Source: JBBDNC01 sp040877875
Lineage (GTDB): Bacteria; Bacteroidota; Rhodothermia; Balneolales; Balneolaceae
DNA: 34,132 bases
Direction: 5' to 3'
Assembly (NCBI GenBank): GCA_040877875.1
Contig: JBBDNC010000037.1
Coordinates: 1 to 34,132, forward strand
A program made the position numbers and the translations under genes. The notes beneath the pieces are model-generated. The model was not told the DNA's origin. It searched no databases and saw only the letters and a program-made list of their open reading frames with translations. This document shows positions 8,760-16,698 of the stretch, one piece after another (position 1 is the first letter of the stretch; the number at the start of each line of letters is the position of its first letter).

Positions 8760-9188
8760 TTGAAAATTCAAATAATCATAATCACTCTTATGTTGTCATT
8801 TGTCTCAATTCATGGACAGTTGATGGCTCAAAAAACGACTCAGGCTGTGATGCAGGTGAGTGCGGAAGTCATTGCAGGGAGTCATATGGAGGAGAGTATT
8901 ACGTATGACTTTTCCGATCAGTTGAATAACCCGGATCAGGAAAACCAAACCCTGCGGTTTGGTGAATTTAGCATGACAATTCCGGACGGAACGACGATTA
9001 CGGCTCGTTTTGAAGGAAATATAAGGATGAACAATGAATCGGATGAGTTTTTTATTGAGGCCGGGATGGAGGAAACGGATGCAGGAGACGGGCAAATTAT
9101 CTACAACCTTTTCGGTTCTACAAACGGAAGCAAGATCGCATCGGGCAAGTATGAGGGGGAACAACGGGCGACGATTGAGTACCATTAA
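8760..9188 (+). CDS. small secreted protein resembling the fimbrial-like subunits of this locus
   Basis: A 142-residue exported protein of no family I can name. Residues 1-24 form a signal peptide (MKIQIIIITLMLSFVSIHGQ, then a likely cut after LMA). The mature N-terminus has alternating hydrophobics (QAVMQVSAEVIAG), as in VSIQVSANVV of the subunit at 17697-18263. The last residues, ASGKYEGEQRATIEY, match the closing strand of the other subunits (GTYEGEFTLEIEY). I infer a beta-sandwich fibre subunit or secreted paralogue. The start is TTG, supported by AAGGGA six bases upstream and by the lysine that starts the signal peptide; the next ATG would remove that n-region. It is the only plus-strand member of the locus and faces the second chaperone gene. 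Confidence 0.65.
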   Translation: MKIQIIIITLMLSFVSIHGQLMAQKTTQAVMQVSAEVIAGSHMEESITYDFSDQLNNPDQENQTLRFGEFSMTIPDGTTITARFEGNIRMNNESDEFFIEAGMEETDAGDGQIIYNLFGSTNGSKIASGKYEGEQRATIEYH

Positions 9189-9211
9189 CCGGATTACAAA
9201 GAACGTTTAAG

Positions 9212-9233
9212 TTTATACGTTTCCTCGTATAAA
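9212..9233. repeat. small inverted repeat downstream of the secreted-protein gene
   Basis: TTTATACG and CGTATAAA pair perfectly around a 6-base loop, 24 bases after the stop codon at 9188 and before the main terminator. It could be a 3'-end mRNA hairpin; no function can be assigned. Confidence 0.35.
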
Positions 9234-9266
9234 GCAGGTGATTGCCTGGGATGGCATTCGCCGAAA

Positions 9267-9303
9267 AGCCTCCTGCCGGCGAAAACCGGCAGGAGGCTTT
9301 TTT
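9267..9303 (+). terminator. strong intrinsic terminator (probably bidirectional)
   Basis: A 13-bp perfect stem (AGCCTCCTGCCGG with CCGGCAGGAGGCT, loop CGAAAA) is followed by a T run on the plus strand and preceded by AAAA, so it can also work on the minus strand. It lies between the convergent genes ending at 9188 and 9542. Confidence 0.9.
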
Positions 9304-9541
9304 AAATTGGAAGGGTAGTGAGAGACTTTTGTGAGAAAAGACCGGAGTATGGGTTTAAAGGTAAACACGAAGTCTCCCAATTATCAGAACCGGAGAGAGG
9401 ATTGCAGAAATTGAAAGAAAATAAATTTGTGTAGAAGGGAACAGGGATAAGCAGTGTCTATCGGCCTTCAAAAAAATTTATGTTCATCACAATACGGCCA
9501 ATCACATATCCTTCAAGTTTACGTAACCATCACGTAAATCC
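9304..9541. other. non-coding DNA between convergent genes
   Basis: With the terminator and small hairpin, the gap between the convergent genes is about 350 bases. The rest, from 9304 to 9541, shows no open frame, repeat or RNA gene that I can recognise. Confidence 0.5.
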
Positions 9542-10387
9542 TCAATCAATTGTAAAGGTAGTGGTGGTTGATACTGGATCAATTTGAGGTATATGTTGTG
9601 GAAGGACATCGTTTCTGGAGGGCACAAAAGTTGTTTCGGCTGTATACTGCCCGGAAGGCCATTCATCATCCTCTTCATTCATATTGATTTCCACACGCCG
9701 CAGGTTTTTAAAATAGACCGACGTCGGCCTGCTGTTTTCGGTTATGAGCTCCCCATTGGGATTGAAAATTCGTGTCCGGACACTACCGATGAATGGGGCA
9801 TTCCCGTCGGTGCGTTCCACCTCCGTTAAGACTACTAATCGATCATTTACTACATGAACCCTCGATCCATGGACCGTCAGTTTGGTTTGAACAGTACCAT
9901 GGTGAACGAGAACAGCCGTTACCTGGTCAATCTGGAATCCGACCTGTGCCGTAACTTCACCTTCCGGCGCTTCACCGATCGGCGGAGATAACTGGCTGGA
10001 AGAGACTCTCATACGTGTCCAGTAAGTTCCATCCGGTTTATCTGCCGGGAAACGAGCCAAAAGACGTACGGTCTGGCGTTGGTTGGGTTGTAAGACAAAC
10101 GTACTTGGAAAAGCCCTGAGGTACGGTTCAAGGGAATACTGTTCTTTCGTTTCCTGATCTTCATAGTTTAGATAGGGATTCCCCTCTTCATCTGTGTCCG
10201 GATAGGCAAATTCAAAATTTAATTGAATTTCAACCGGATTTTCAGACGAGTTCGCTATGAAAAAATTTCCCACTTTGGAGTTCGGATCCAGAAAAACAGC
10301 AGTTGGATTAATTGAAACCTGTGAATATCCCGTTTTGGTAAATGCCAAATACAAAAGAGGAAGTAATAATATACAGAGCTTTTTCAT
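9542..10387 (-). CDS. PapD-like periplasmic fimbrial chaperone (second chaperone of the locus)
   Basis: A 281-residue exported protein that reads as a chaperone of chaperone-usher pathways, which hold pilus subunits in the periplasm by donating a beta strand. After a signal peptide (about residues 1-22), the mature protein starts QVSINPTAVFLDPNSKVGNFFIANSSENPVEIQL, the pattern of the chaperone's first Ig-like domain. The donor (G1) strand region is FPSTFVLQPNQRQTVRLLARF with a following P-D-G-T-Y-W-T-R-M-R-V strand. The second domain continues to FTID at the end. It closely parallels the chaperone at 14701-15558, so the locus has two. It is the last minus-strand gene and lies after a terminator, so it probably has its own promoter; I could not identify one. 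Confidence 0.85.
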   Translation of the reverse strand: MKKLCILLLPLLYLAFTKTGYSQVSINPTAVFLDPNSKVGNFFIANSSENPVEIQLNFEFAYPDTDEEGNPYLNYEDQETKEQYSLEPYLRAFPSTFVLQPNQRQTVRLLARFPADKPDGTYWTRMRVSSSQLSPPIGEAPEGEVTAQVGFQIDQVTAVLVHHGTVQTKLTVHGSRVHVVNDRLVVLTEVERTDGNAPFIGSVRTRIFNPNGELITENSRPTSVYFKNLRRVEINMNEEDDEWPSGQYTAETTFVPSRNDVLPQHIPQIDPVSTTTTFTID

Positions 10388-10450
10388 TCCGGATCGCCTT
10401 TTGGCCGTTTATATATATATTAACCAGAATAATACTAAATGATCCTAAAT

Positions 10451-10483
10451 AAAAAAAAGCCTCACTTTTATGAGGCTTTTTTT
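10451..10483 (-). terminator. intrinsic terminator after the DUF4402 gene
   Basis: GCCTCA and TGAGGC pair around a 6-base loop, extended by A-T pairs from flanking A and T runs. On the minus strand it ends in T8, 24 bases after the stop at 10507. It separates the usher transcription unit from the last chaperone gene. Confidence 0.8.
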
Positions 10484-10506
10484 AAAAAAATTGTGGTTTA
10501 AGAAAA

Positions 10507-11055
10507 TTAAATACTGGTATAGTCCCCGTTAATGATCAGTACCTGACCGCCAGTATTGCCGGTCGTATAGGTGCCGGAGACGGTAGCGTCGTCCAATGAA
10601 CCCCCGATCAGGAGAATGTAATCTCCGGTATTATTCGTATTGGTTCCAAGAGTAATCGTGCCAGGGGTTGTTAAGACGGCGTCCGCTCCCTGGTCACCGA
10701 TCGTCTCATCCAAATTGAGTGTATTTGATCCGTCTGACAGAATGGCTTGCTGCGTAACAGAAATGGTGACACCCTCTCCATCTTCTCCTGAAAAGGTGAT
10801 TTGTCCTATTGTTTCCCCGGATACGATTCCGTCATTACCACTATCACCTGTAACACCGGTAGATAGATAGTAAGGCCCGTCATTGGTACCGATGTTTCCG
10901 AAATCGACATTATTATTAACCGTTACCGTCAGCTCTGTGAATACATTTGCCGATACAGTTACGTTCGCATCTGCGGTAGTCGGATCCTGTGCATAAAGGT
11001 TACCCGCATAGAGAAATAACACGAATAAAATGGGTAGAAAGCTTGATATTTTCAT
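10507..11055 (-). CDS. DUF4402 family secreted subunit-like protein
   Basis: A 182-residue exported protein with a signal peptide (about 1-22, ending LYAQ) and the DUF4402 layout: ADANVTVSANVFTELTVTVNNNVDFGNIG at the start of the mature part, a central ITFSGEDGEGVTISVT strand pair, and TGDYILLIGGSLDDATVSGTYT near the end. DUF4402 proteins are small beta-sandwich proteins, and their place beside chaperones and ushers suggests fibre subunits. Unlike its relatives here it does not close with a G-x-Y-x-G...E-Y strand but with a shorter GGQVLIINGDYTSI. I checked the region after the stop for a displaced strand and saw none. It follows the usher gene by 100 bases and has its own candidate promoter. 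Confidence 0.8.
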   Translation of the reverse strand: MKISSFLPILFVLFLYAGNLYAQDPTTADANVTVSANVFTELTVTVNNNVDFGNIGTNDGPYYLSTGVTGDSGNDGIVSGETIGQITFSGEDGEGVTISVTQQAILSDGSNTLNLDETIGDQGADAVLTTPGTITLGTNTNNTGDYILLIGGSLDDATVSGTYTTGNTGGQVLIINGDYTSI

Positions 11056-11086
11056 GACTCTTGTCTATTTGTTATTGATTACACTT

Positions 11087-11123
11087 CCATTTTAGTGACC
11101 TCTTATATGGTTTCCAAGTTAGA
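11087..11123 (-). promoter_or_regulatory. candidate promoter with TCTAACTTGG motif before DUF4402 gene
   Basis: On the minus strand TCTAACTTGG (11123-11114) is identical to a sequence at 16284-16275 in front of the other DUF4402 gene. Its TTG can serve as the -33 element. Twenty bases further, TAAAATGG is only a partial match to the -7 consensus TAnnTTTG. The start codon is about 30 bases downstream. Confidence 0.4.
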
Positions 11124-11155
11124 TTCTTTTAATGAAAGGCGTAAACCTGCCCTGT

Positions 11156-14100
11156 CTACCGCTCAATCAAATGGAGAATCGGCCGTTGAAACCCGTTGTT
11201 TTGGGTTAAATTGACCCTGGTTTCAAGCAATTGGGCCCAGCTTTCAAACTCCATGTCTAACAACAGGTTGTTCCGGTTTTCATCGTCCACGAGGATATAA
11301 GCATCGAAATCGAACTCGGTTTTCAGACGTATAGCATCGAGAACGGCATTTTGTCTCGTTTGATAATTTCCGACCTGCAGCCGGTATTCATATGAAGTTG
11401 GCCGGGCGATTCTATCTATTTCCTGACTCTGGACTTGTGGCTGCGGTTCAGTACTTGCCAGGTAAAATTCTTCGGCAACCCCCTGTTGCCTGAGTTTATC
11501 AGCGGCTTCACGGGCTTGTTCTTCATCCGGGTAGGGCCCGGTTCTCACGCGGTAGACTTCCCGGCCGGGAGCTTGTGTGATATAAGCATCGATGGAAAAG
11601 CGGTTGACTATCCGGGTCAGGTACTGCTCGGCATTGCTCCGGCTGCTGAAAGCGGCCAGTTGAAGTTCAAAGGCAGGGTCAGCCGGGTACGCTTGAAGAT
11701 CTGTTTCCTCTTCTTGTTCTTGCGACGTCCGGCAACGGTTCAAAACGGCATATTCTGTAACAGAGAGCGCATCGTCAAACTGACGGGCCCGGGCGATTGC
11801 CCGGGAGAAGGAAGATAATTCGTGTGTCCGTACGGCATACTGCTCGTTTTGAGGGTAGTACAGGATGGAAAAGGCGACTCCGGTTTCCTGATTGGCTTCT
11901 GTTGCAACGGCATTGGCCCGGTCCAGGGTGGAAAAGACCCCGATTTGAAGCTGATAGAAGCAGGGATCCTGCCGGAGGGTGTCCACCTGGATGTTATGCT
12001 GCAGGGAGATTGTCTGAGGCCCTGAAGGAGTCTCAAACGCTCCGATCGGGTCGGAGTGGGGTTCGTCCGGTTCGGGCGGGCCCTCTGTAACAACGGTAAA
12101 GTCTAATCCGTCGACAAAATCCCCTTCGCGCAGGGAGCGCACTTCGAACTCATGCTTTTCCGGTCGGGAAACCCCATTGAGAAAGTCTAACTGGGAAGGG
12201 TCGATGAAGAGCTCGTATTCAGCGGGGGGGATTTCGAAGGCATAGAATGAGCCATCGGAAAAGGTTCTGAGTTCTTCAGAATGGCCGTTATTTTCATCCA
12301 TCAGATTAATTTCATTAAGATACAATCGCACGCCGGACAGCTCCCGGAGGGTTTCGTTCTGCTGACGCTGAACGCGTCCTTCGATAACCCCCGACATATA
12401 TAGAGGGATGTCGATTGTTTTGAACTGGTTGGGATCCGAGACAAAGGAGAATTGCTCGATTTTCGGGACCAGAAGGGGATTCCGGATATTTGCCTTGTTT
12501 ACCATCAGGTTATACTGACGATAGGGCTGTAATTGCGTGATATACGTGATTCCTTGCACGTTGCGCACCACACCGCCGGCCCGTTCGATTCGTACGGCAC
12601 TCTCCTCGAGCAGTTCTTCTCCTTCGTCGTAGAAGCTATTGTCATTTTCATCAACAAACATCCGCACGGCCAGACCCGAACGGCCTACCTGCTGACGATT
12701 ACTCATGGTCACCCGGCCATTTTTTGAATCGAGCGCCACGGAACCTCGTATACTTTGGGTGAGATTTGCATTTCCGCGGGACCCTCTTGCAGTAGAGTTC
12801 GTCCGTATCCGGTTGAAATCAAACGAAAAGTTAAGCCGGAAAAACTGGAAATCACCCAAAAAATTATGCCCGGCCGCAAACTGAAGGCGTCCCTGGCGAA
12901 AGATACTTCTGCTAAACTGCAGCTCGGCATCCTCTATCCGGTTGATATGGGGGGCATAGTTTGATCGCATTCTGATAAAAGCCCCCTGGAGAAAAGAGGG
13001 AGTATTAGCAGACCGCCGGATATTGAAGGTAGAAGTCGCCGTCAGTCGGGAAGAAGGAGTGGTAATCCAGTCAAGTCTCCCGATCTGACTATCCCGGTAG
13101 CCGAAACGCAGGTTAAACGGCCCGAAACGGGTATTCAGGTCGATACGGTATCTTGTCTGATCGTTGTTTAAGCGTTGTTCGTGGTTTACCGACCAGCGGA
13201 AAAACAGCGGCAGGCTGCCTAACTGGAAGGGCGTGAAAAGATTGGCCCGTAACTGCGATTCGATTTGTGAGGGGTTGTATAACCCTCCGATTCTGTTGAA
13301 ATGCGTGTAATTAACATTAACACTTGCCGATGAAGGATATACCACACTGGCGTTGACGCGATAAAACTCCTCGGGGGCCGCTTCAAATTTAAACAGGTAT
13401 TTGGACAGGACTCGCGTAGACAGGGCGGCATGGTAGGTCGGGGTGGTATCGTGGTACCCGTCGTAGTATTCGGTTCCCCCCGACAGGGAGAGCCAGTTGG
13501 TTAATCCGACGCCTATTTTTCCTTTTGCCATATAGGCTCGTTCTACGGTACCCAGAAGTGGATTATCCAATCGTCCCGCATTGAGGGTATAGTTCACTTC
13601 ACCCGGAGGTATGAAATCAAACGGTATTTGCATGCGGGTCGACTGTTCGGAAACCTGTCCGGAGGGCGTATACATCCGCAGGTTGTATTGCGAGGTGCCG
13701 TAGGTGAGGGGAACCTGGAACCGGTAGTTCCCCATTTCATCCGCCCGCCGGAAATCGATCAGGGTGTTATTCCGGTACAACTCCACTTCGGAATCCGGTG
13801 CGGTCGTTCCGCTGAATACATAATCGTCATACATGAACCGTGGCTCAATCGGTTCGTTGGTAATCTGAATGCCGGTGAACGGAGCCGGGCTGAGACCGTT
13901 CGAGGTTGTCTGGCCGGCAGTAATACGTGTGACGACCGGGGTATCCCGTATCCCGTATCGCCAGCGGAGGTTATTGGAGCGAAGGGTTTGGTTGTTTTGT
14001 GACCAGTTACCAAAGACATTTCCCTGGAAATCTCCACCCAGTAATTCCGTACCGATCCCGGTGCTGAATACATAACTGTTGACATTCGGGGTGATGTTGG

Positions 14101-14704
14101 CCGAAAGATTGTAATCGAGAAACCCGGCGTTGAATACGGATCGTTCCCGGTCGAACTGTAACGGATAATAGTCATGGTACAGATCCCGTTCCCGGAACAT
14201 GGCCCGTTCCCGCTCTCGTCCCCGTTCCCGCTGGGCGAGAATCGGCATGGTTTTGTCAGTTTCCAGACGCAGAGACAAATTGTTGAAATCAACGTTGAAA
14301 TCGAGGTCAAACAGCTCATAAAACTGAATCGGGTGCAGAAAAAAGTCGAGTTCTTTAATCATATAGGTATCTGGCGGAAGGCTGACGGTCCGGCCTTTGA
14401 AACGGGCCGATCCCTCCTGGTAATTGATTTCGTAGTAGCCTTCATTCAGAAATTGGCCGGATACCGTAGAGGCAGCCAGATCTGCATTTGCATCGATCTG
14501 CAGAGCCCGGAAGAGTTCCGTATGGGGCAGCAGAAACTCTCCGTCCACATAATAAGCTGTGACATAGATATTAAACAGGCTTTGATACCGAAATGTAAGA
14601 TAGACCTCCTGTTCATCGCCGTTTTGTTGAGCTATTGCCCGGTCAGCAAAAACGAACGAAAAGATCAAAATAAGCGAAAGGTATGGAATCGGGCATTTCC
14701 TCAA
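11156..14704 (-). CDS. outer-membrane fimbrial usher with three C-terminal SPOR domains
   Basis: A 1182-residue protein, much longer than the 800-850 of ordinary ushers. Regions in order are a signal peptide (1-25), a periplasmic N-terminal domain (about 30-150), an Arg/Glu-rich segment (159-173), a beta barrel (about 190-690) and a plug-like domain inside it (about 296-365: YVFSGTTAPDSEVELYRNN, then GNYRFQVPLTYGTSQYNLR). Next come carboxypeptidase-regulatory-like domains (about 690-890), beginning LAVRMFVDENDNSFYDEGEEL. Three SPOR-type repeats follow at about 913-985 (FYQLQIGVFSTLDRANA), 1010-1083 (FELQLAAFSSRSNAEQY) and 1103-1178 (YRLQVGNYQTRQNAV). Ushers assemble pili across the outer membrane. 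SPOR domains bind peptidoglycan lacking stem peptides, usually at division sites. The start is TTG, overlapping the chaperone stop by four bases (TTGA), which implies translational coupling; no ATG is available nearby. Confidence 0.85.
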   Translation of the reverse strand: MRKCPIPYLSLILIFSFVFADRAIAQQNGDEQEVYLTFRYQSLFNIYVTAYYVDGEFLLPHTELFRALQIDANADLAASTVSGQFLNEGYYEINYQEGSARFKGRTVSLPPDTYMIKELDFFLHPIQFYELFDLDFNVDFNNLSLRLETDKTMPILAQRERGRERERAMFRERDLYHDYYPLQFDRERSVFNAGFLDYNLSANITPNVNSYVFSTGIGTELLGGDFQGNVFGNWSQNNQTLRSNNLRWRYGIRDTPVVTRITAGQTTSNGLSPAPFTGIQITNEPIEPRFMYDDYVFSGTTAPDSEVELYRNNTLIDFRRADEMGNYRFQVPLTYGTSQYNLRMYTPSGQVSEQSTRMQIPFDFIPPGEVNYTLNAGRLDNPLLGTVERAYMAKGKIGVGLTNWLSLSGGTEYYDGYHDTTPTYHAALSTRVLSKYLFKFEAAPEEFYRVNASVVYPSSASVNVNYTHFNRIGGLYNPSQIESQLRANLFTPFQLGSLPLFFRWSVNHEQRLNNDQTRYRIDLNTRFGPFNLRFGYRDSQIGRLDWITTPSSRLTATSTFNIRRSANTPSFLQGAFIRMRSNYAPHINRIEDAELQFSRSIFRQGRLQFAAGHNFLGDFQFFRLNFSFDFNRIRTNSTARGSRGNANLTQSIRGSVALDSKNGRVTMSNRQQVGRSGLAVRMFVDENDNSFYDEGEELLEESAVRIERAGGVVRNVQGITYITQLQPYRQYNLMVNKANIRNPLLVPKIEQFSFVSDPNQFKTIDIPLYMSGVIEGRVQRQQNETLRELSGVRLYLNEINLMDENNGHSEELRTFSDGSFYAFEIPPAEYELFIDPSQLDFLNGVSRPEKHEFEVRSLREGDFVDGLDFTVVTEGPPEPDEPHSDPIGAFETPSGPQTISLQHNIQVDTLRQDPCFYQLQIGVFSTLDRANAVATEANQETGVAFSILYYPQNEQYAVRTHELSSFSRAIARARQFDDALSVTEYAVLNRCRTSQEQEEETDLQAYPADPAFELQLAAFSSRSNAEQYLTRIVNRFSIDAYITQAPGREVYRVRTGPYPDEEQAREAADKLRQQGVAEEFYLASTEPQPQVQSQEIDRIARPTSYEYRLQVGNYQTRQNAVLDAIRLKTEFDFDAYILVDDENRNNLLLDMEFESWAQLLETRVNLTQNNGFQRPILHLIER

Positions 14705-15558
14705 TCAACCGTAAATTTTATCGTACGTTGTATGGGGTTGGCCTGTACCAGGTCTGAACGGGATGCATCCCTGCGCTGGGTTTGAAAGGTGAATGTCGCC
14801 TCATAGGTGCCCGGTGCAAACTCCGAGAGGTCGAAATTATACCGTCTCAGGATGTCAAAATAAACAGAGAGGTTATATACCTGCTCCATTACCTGGCGTC
14901 CGTTGACGTTGGTAATCCGCACGAGTGTTTGTCCCAGGTAGGGAGAATTACCGGTCCGTTGGAGATCCAGCAGAAACGCCCCGTCATTGTTGTCTTGCAG
15001 GAAATCGATCGAACGGATTTGAAGGCCTGTGGTTGTATTCCCCTTTTTAAAAAAAGCCGGGATGATCTGTTCAAAGTTCATATTGATACGGGCAGATACA
15101 GCATTTGCAGAACTTGTTTCAAGTGCCGGACTCAGGGGGGTTGCAAGAATGTTGATTCGGGCCCAATATGTGCCATCCGGTTTATTGCCGTGTCCCCGTG
15201 CGGCCAGCCGTACAGTCTGACGCTGGCCCGGCTGGATGATAAAATTCCGCGGAAAGGCGTTGAGGTGCTCCGTAAAGGATTGTTCACGACCGGTCGTATC
15301 ATACAGAATGGAAATATTGCCCTCTTCATCGCTCTGAGAGTAGCCAAAGCGGAAGCTGATGGAAATTTCCTGGGCGGTTTGGGAACTGTTGGACACCATC
15401 ACGCTTGCAAACGGCGACCGGTCACTCATAAACACGGCAGTGGGGGCAATGCTGACCTGACCCCGTACCTCGGCAATTCCCGTTGTCAGACTGATGAAAA
15501 CGGTTATCAGAAGCATTCCGTACAGGATCGAGGTGGATGATTTCACAAGGCCGCCCAT
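14701..15558 (-). CDS. PapD-like periplasmic fimbrial chaperone
   Basis: A 285-residue exported protein from the ATG at 15558; an in-frame TTG at 15603 and GTG at 15546 are alternatives. The signal peptide contains MLLITVFISLTTG and ends near EVRG. The mature part starts QVSIAPTAVFMSDRSPFASVMVSNSSQTAQEISIS, the first Ig-like domain of PapD-type chaperones. The donor-strand region is FPRNFIIQPGQRQTVRLAAR, followed by KPDGTYWARINIL. The second domain ends RTIKFTVD. It would hold the DUF4402 and related subunits and deliver them to the usher, whose gene overlaps it by four bases. It resembles the other chaperone at 9542-10387 throughout, so one probably arose by duplication. Confidence 0.87.
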   Translation of the reverse strand: MGGLVKSSTSILYGMLLITVFISLTTGIAEVRGQVSIAPTAVFMSDRSPFASVMVSNSSQTAQEISISFRFGYSQSDEEGNISILYDTTGREQSFTEHLNAFPRNFIIQPGQRQTVRLAARGHGNKPDGTYWARINILATPLSPALETSSANAVSARINMNFEQIIPAFFKKGNTTTGLQIRSIDFLQDNNDGAFLLDLQRTGNSPYLGQTLVRITNVNGRQVMEQVYNLSVYFDILRRYNFDLSEFAPGTYEATFTFQTQRRDASRSDLVQANPIQRTIKFTVD

Positions 15559-15662
15559 TTCGTGAAGGGTACTCGAAACAAATAGATTAAAAATTGAATT
15601 CAATATAATGAAAAAGATCTCCTGGAAATTATCGAAGCTTTAAAGAAATAAAATAGAATCTT

Positions 15663-16223
15663 TTAGTTAAATACATACTCTACGGTTAATGTATAGGTGC
15701 CCGTATGTTCTCCGACCGTAAGGCTTGACCCGCCGGATCCTCCCACACCCGTCAGATTCCCCCCTACCCAAACGGTATAGTTGTCATCTGTCAACGTAAA
15801 TGAATTACCGGTATTCACCGAACTCCCCCCAAAATCACTGCCATCCGTGCCATTCATGCCGGAGAGCGTTGCGTTAAAATCGATTTCAGTAACGCTTCCC
15901 GGGCCTGTGAGGGTGACCGGCGAATTGTCGGATAGCTCAATACTCTGCCCGTTCGTGGCATTGACTTCAAACTTGCCGATTGAAAAAACTCCGGATTGAT
16001 TTGAGGAAGTTCCGTTTTCGGAGTCGAGTAACGGGGAATTCGTCGATATATCCGATGTGATGAAGCCGAAATCGATATCGGTTAATTTGGTGACGTTCAT
16101 CTCATTGATGACAAAGGTCGTGACCGTAGCATCGGCGTTATCCGATATAACCTGGGCAAACAGGGCATAGGGCTGGAGACACAGGAGTCCAACCGCTATT
16201 GTCAGGACCTTTAGATTTTTCAT
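15663..16223 (-). CDS. DUF4402 family secreted subunit-like protein
   Basis: A 186-residue exported protein. The signal peptide spans about residues 1-23 (ending LFAQ). The mature part starts DNADATVTTFVINEMNVTKLTDIDFGFI, the usual DUF4402 opening, with alternating hydrophobics that could act as a donor strand. The middle has FEVNATNGQSIELS and GSVTEIDFNATLSG, and the end has NYTVWVGGNLTG then GEHTGTYTLTVEYVF, the closing strand shared by this group. It is the first gene of the chaperone-usher unit and has a good Bacteroidota-type promoter about 26 bases upstream. It is probably a main fibre subunit, by analogy with pilus operons that start with the major subunit. Confidence 0.85.
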   Translation of the reverse strand: MKNLKVLTIAVGLLCLQPYALFAQVISDNADATVTTFVINEMNVTKLTDIDFGFITSDISTNSPLLDSENGTSSNQSGVFSIGKFEVNATNGQSIELSDNSPVTLTGPGSVTEIDFNATLSGMNGTDGSDFGGSSVNTGNSFTLTDDNYTVWVGGNLTGVGGSGGSSLTVGEHTGTYTLTVEYVFN

Positions 16224-16578
16224 GTTTCATGCATTGAATTATTACTTCAAAAATAGGCAAGAATCCGTCGGCTCCCAAGTTAGAACATATTAATTAAAAC
16301 GATCTAATGTGCTGTTAAACGTAGATCAGAGGGGCGTTTGGAAGAAATCATGGATGTAATTATGGATAGGTAATAGATGGTTTATTGAATGTAAATAATG
16401 AAATGCAGTACTACACAGAGAAAAAAGTAATTGAATGCTCTCAAAAGGTCTTTTCGATATCCTGTTCAGAGACCCAATCGAATTGATTCTATTAAAAGGA
16501 GCGTTTGAAAAATTGTTATTTTGCTTTTATTCGACAGAAAACTCTCGCATTTTCAAAGAAACCTGTTTCAAACGAACC
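16224..16578. other. 355-base gap between two subunit genes
   Basis: It holds the promoter at 16249-16284 and an adjacent AT-rich stretch with a degenerate half of the TTAGAA palindrome (16280-16286 with GATCTAA at 16301-16307). The part from about 16320 to 16578 contains no credible gene or terminator hairpin. Confidence 0.45.
16249..16284 (-). promoter_or_regulatory. Bacteroidota-type promoter before the DUF4402-chaperone-usher genes
   Basis: On the minus strand TTG (16278-16276), inside TCTAACTTGG, is followed by 19 bases and then TATTTTTG (16256-16249), a perfect TAnnTTTG -7 box. The ATG at 16223 lies 26 bases beyond. The upstream TCTAAC part is shared with the sequence before the other DUF4402 gene at 11114-11123. 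Confidence 0.65.
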
Positions 16579-16698
16579 TCATTCAAACTCTATACTCATG
16601 GTTACGTCCCCTACATAGGTGCCGGCCGGCACGTTTCCCACATCAATCGTTCCGTACACGTATAGATAGGCGGTTGACCATTCACTCTCCGGCTGATT
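16579..16698 (-). other. displaced 3' end of the frameshifted subunit gene
   Basis: The frame after the C8 run continues NQPESEWSTAYLYVYGTIDV, then GNVPAGTYVGDVTMSIEFE and a stop at 16579. This aligns with AVLYLYGTIEVGDVDVGDY...ITVTYE at the end of the neighbouring paralogue, so it is the original C-terminus and not chance. Confidence 0.8.

Noticed and set aside
14782..15540. Plus-strand open frame of 252 residues over the first chaperone gene
   Set aside because: It is antisense to a gene with clear PapD-like motifs, and has no signal, domain or neighbour support.
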